A DNA stretch of 64,000 nucleotides from Bradyrhizobium sp. CER78 (lineage in GTDB: Bacteria; Pseudomonadota; Alphaproteobacteria; Rhizobiales; Xanthobacteraceae). Made by a program: the position numbers and the translations under genes. Shown piece by piece: positions 62,956 through 64,000 of the stretch. The notes below the pieces were generated by a model. The model searched no databases and had not been told where the DNA came from. It was given only the letters and a program-made list of their open reading frames with translations. The stretch covers positions 124,001 through 188,000 of the forward strand of contig NZ_JARVWP010000008.1 in NCBI RefSeq assembly GCF_029846235.1. The letters are read 5' to 3'. Each line of letters starts with the position of its first letter. The first letter of the stretch is position 1.

Positions 62956-63999
62956 TCAGGCGCGCTTGCGCAGGGTCGCCTCCAGCGCATCGACCATCTC
63001 GGGCGGCAGCCTGGGCTCGTAGGTCGCAAAGCCGTTCTTGCCGCCCTTCTTGGCATCGTAGAGCGCGTGGTCGGCGGCGGCGATCAGGCGGTCGGGATGC
63101 ATCCCGATCTCGCGGGTCCATTGCGCAATGCCGATCGAGACCGCGATCGGAATGTCGTTGCCGGTGCACTGCTCGGCATCGGCGCGGCAGACCTCCAGCA
63201 CGCGGCGGGCGATCATCGCGCCCTCGCGCAGCGTCGAGGACGGCAGCACGATGCAGAACTCGTCGCCGCCGGTGCGGGCCAGCATGTCGCCCGGGCGGAG
63301 CCTCGTCTGCGCCATCAGCGTGAAGTGCTGCAGGCAGGCGTCGCCGGCGGCGTGGCCATGGGTGTCGTTGATGCCCTTGAAGCCGTCGAGGTCGATCACC
63401 AGCAGCGCGAACGCCTCGCCGTTGCGGTCGGACCGCGCGCATTCCTCGGTCAGGCGCTGCAGGAGGTGGCGGCGGTTGCCGACGCCGGTGAGATCGTCGA
63501 GCAGCGCGAGGTCGGCGACCTCGTTGCGCAGCCGGTCGATCGCCATCAGCAGGAAGCCGAAATTGAGCGCCATCGACAGGAAGACCATCAGCAGGATCAC
63601 CAGCGACTGACCCGCATTGAAGCGAACGAAGGAGTACTCGCCGGGCTGCAGCAAGGCGCCGACGAGGCGCAGCGCATAGATGCCGATCAGCACGGAGGCG
63701 ACGATGCCGGCGAGCCGCGCGCCGGGGCTGACGCGCCCGTTCTCGGGCGACAGCAACAGCTTCAGCGTCAGCGCGAACGGCATGACCTGGGCGACGGTGT
63801 AGACCAGGATGCGCATCGGCATGCTGTCATAGGCAAAGATGAAGACGCCGAGGCCGACGAACGCGAACGCGGTGAACAGCGCGGTGCTGCGCCAGCCCAC
63901 CGGCTTGCCGTAGAAGCGCTCGATGCCCATCGCGGCAAGGCCGGCGGCGAACACCATCAGCGTCCCCGCCGCCAGCAGCGGCAATAGCGAGTCCGTCAT
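62956..63999 (-). CDS. Membrane-bound diguanylate cyclase (GGDEF)
   Basis: A protein of 347 residues. About six membrane helices (residues 5-155) are followed by a GGDEF domain. The active site is 'GGDEF' at 244-248, the start of the domain is 'LLDDLTGVGNRRHLLQRL', and the inhibitory site RxxD is R235-D238, five residues before GGDEF. It should make cyclic di-GMP and be product-inhibited. The membrane part is of the 6TM sensor kind with unknown ligand. The ATG at 63999 is almost at the window edge, so upstream context cannot be seen. Confidence 0.93.
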   Translation of the reverse strand: MTDSLLPLLAAGTLMVFAAGLAAMGIERFYGKPVGWRSTALFTAFAFVGLGVFIFAYDSMPMRILVYTVAQVMPFALTLKLLLSPENGRVSPGARLAGIVASVLIGIYALRLVGALLQPGEYSFVRFNAGQSLVILLMVFLSMALNFGFLLMAIDRLRNEVADLALLDDLTGVGNRRHLLQRLTEECARSDRNGEAFALLVIDLDGFKGINDTHGHAAGDACLQHFTLMAQTRLRPGDMLARTGGDEFCIVLPSSTLREGAMIARRVLEVCRADAEQCTGNDIPIAVSIGIAQWTREIGMHPDRLIAAADHALYDAKKGGKNGFATYEPRLPPEMVDALEATLRKRA

Positions 64000-64000
64000 C

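Noticed and set aside
1-64000. CRISPR array, rRNA operon or intact insertion sequence
   Set aside because: I saw no regularly spaced direct repeats, no rRNA sequence, and no transposase frame with terminal inverted repeats in the window.

Overview
The window looks like a chromosomal piece of a high-GC alphaproteobacterium, most probably Bradyrhizobium or a close relative in the Nitrobacteraceae. The reasons are an RpoH with a clear RpoH box, dispersed palindromic repeats of the kind common in that group, a family-typical set of organosulfur genes, and overall base and codon use. This assignment is an inference; no rRNA or species marker lies in the window.

Layout. (1) 1-11.2 kb, minus strand: a putative operon of a TonB/STN hybrid protein, a FecI-like ECF sigma factor, a FecR-like anti-sigma regulator, and a very large two-partner-secretion adhesin that runs off the left edge (2784 codons seen). 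(2) 11.5-18.6 kb: a large UPF0182 membrane protein, then a glycan module (zinc-ribbon methyltransferase, GT2 glycosyltransferase, DUF2304 membrane protein, convergent GT-C transferase). (3) 18.8-19.1 kb: a small gene broken by two frameshifts. (4) 19.3-48.9 kb: a roughly 30-kb organosulfur scavenging region. It holds five luciferase-like (LLM) flavin monooxygenases (one LimB-like, one SsuD-like, three of the NtaA/DszA type), a DszC-like acyl-CoA-dehydrogenase-fold oxygenase, a flavin reductase, a TauD dioxygenase and two FAD/NAD(P) flavoproteins. It also holds two complete SsuABC/TauABC-type transporters, a MetNI transporter with three MetQ binding proteins, an APS-reductase-like flavoprotein with a two-cluster ferredoxin, MetY, CysE and a methyltransferase. 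(5) 48.9-49.3 kb: the C-terminal stump of a tyrosine integrase next to tRNA-Glu, the likely edge of an integrated island. (6) 49.9-55.4 kb: a two-subunit molybdenum hydroxylase facing a PQQ dehydrogenase (lanthanide-type aspartate) and a Tat-exported Rieske protein. (7) 55.5-64 kb: housekeeping and miscellaneous genes (rluD, rpoH, an oxidoreductase, small unknown proteins, a kinase-like phosphotransferase, an amidase, a diguanylate cyclase) among several dispersed palindromic repeats.

How the parts could work together. In the sulfur region the transporters would bring in sulfonates, sulfonate-like compounds and methionine-like compounds. FMNH2-dependent monooxygenases, fed by the flavin reductase, and the 2-oxoglutarate dioxygenase TauD would split C-S bonds to give sulfite or thiols. 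The AprA-like/ferredoxin pair could supply a reductive step. CysE (O-acetylserine) and MetY (O-acetylhomoserine) would capture reduced sulfur. No transcription regulator is encoded inside the region, so control must come from elsewhere, for example a distant CysB-like protein.
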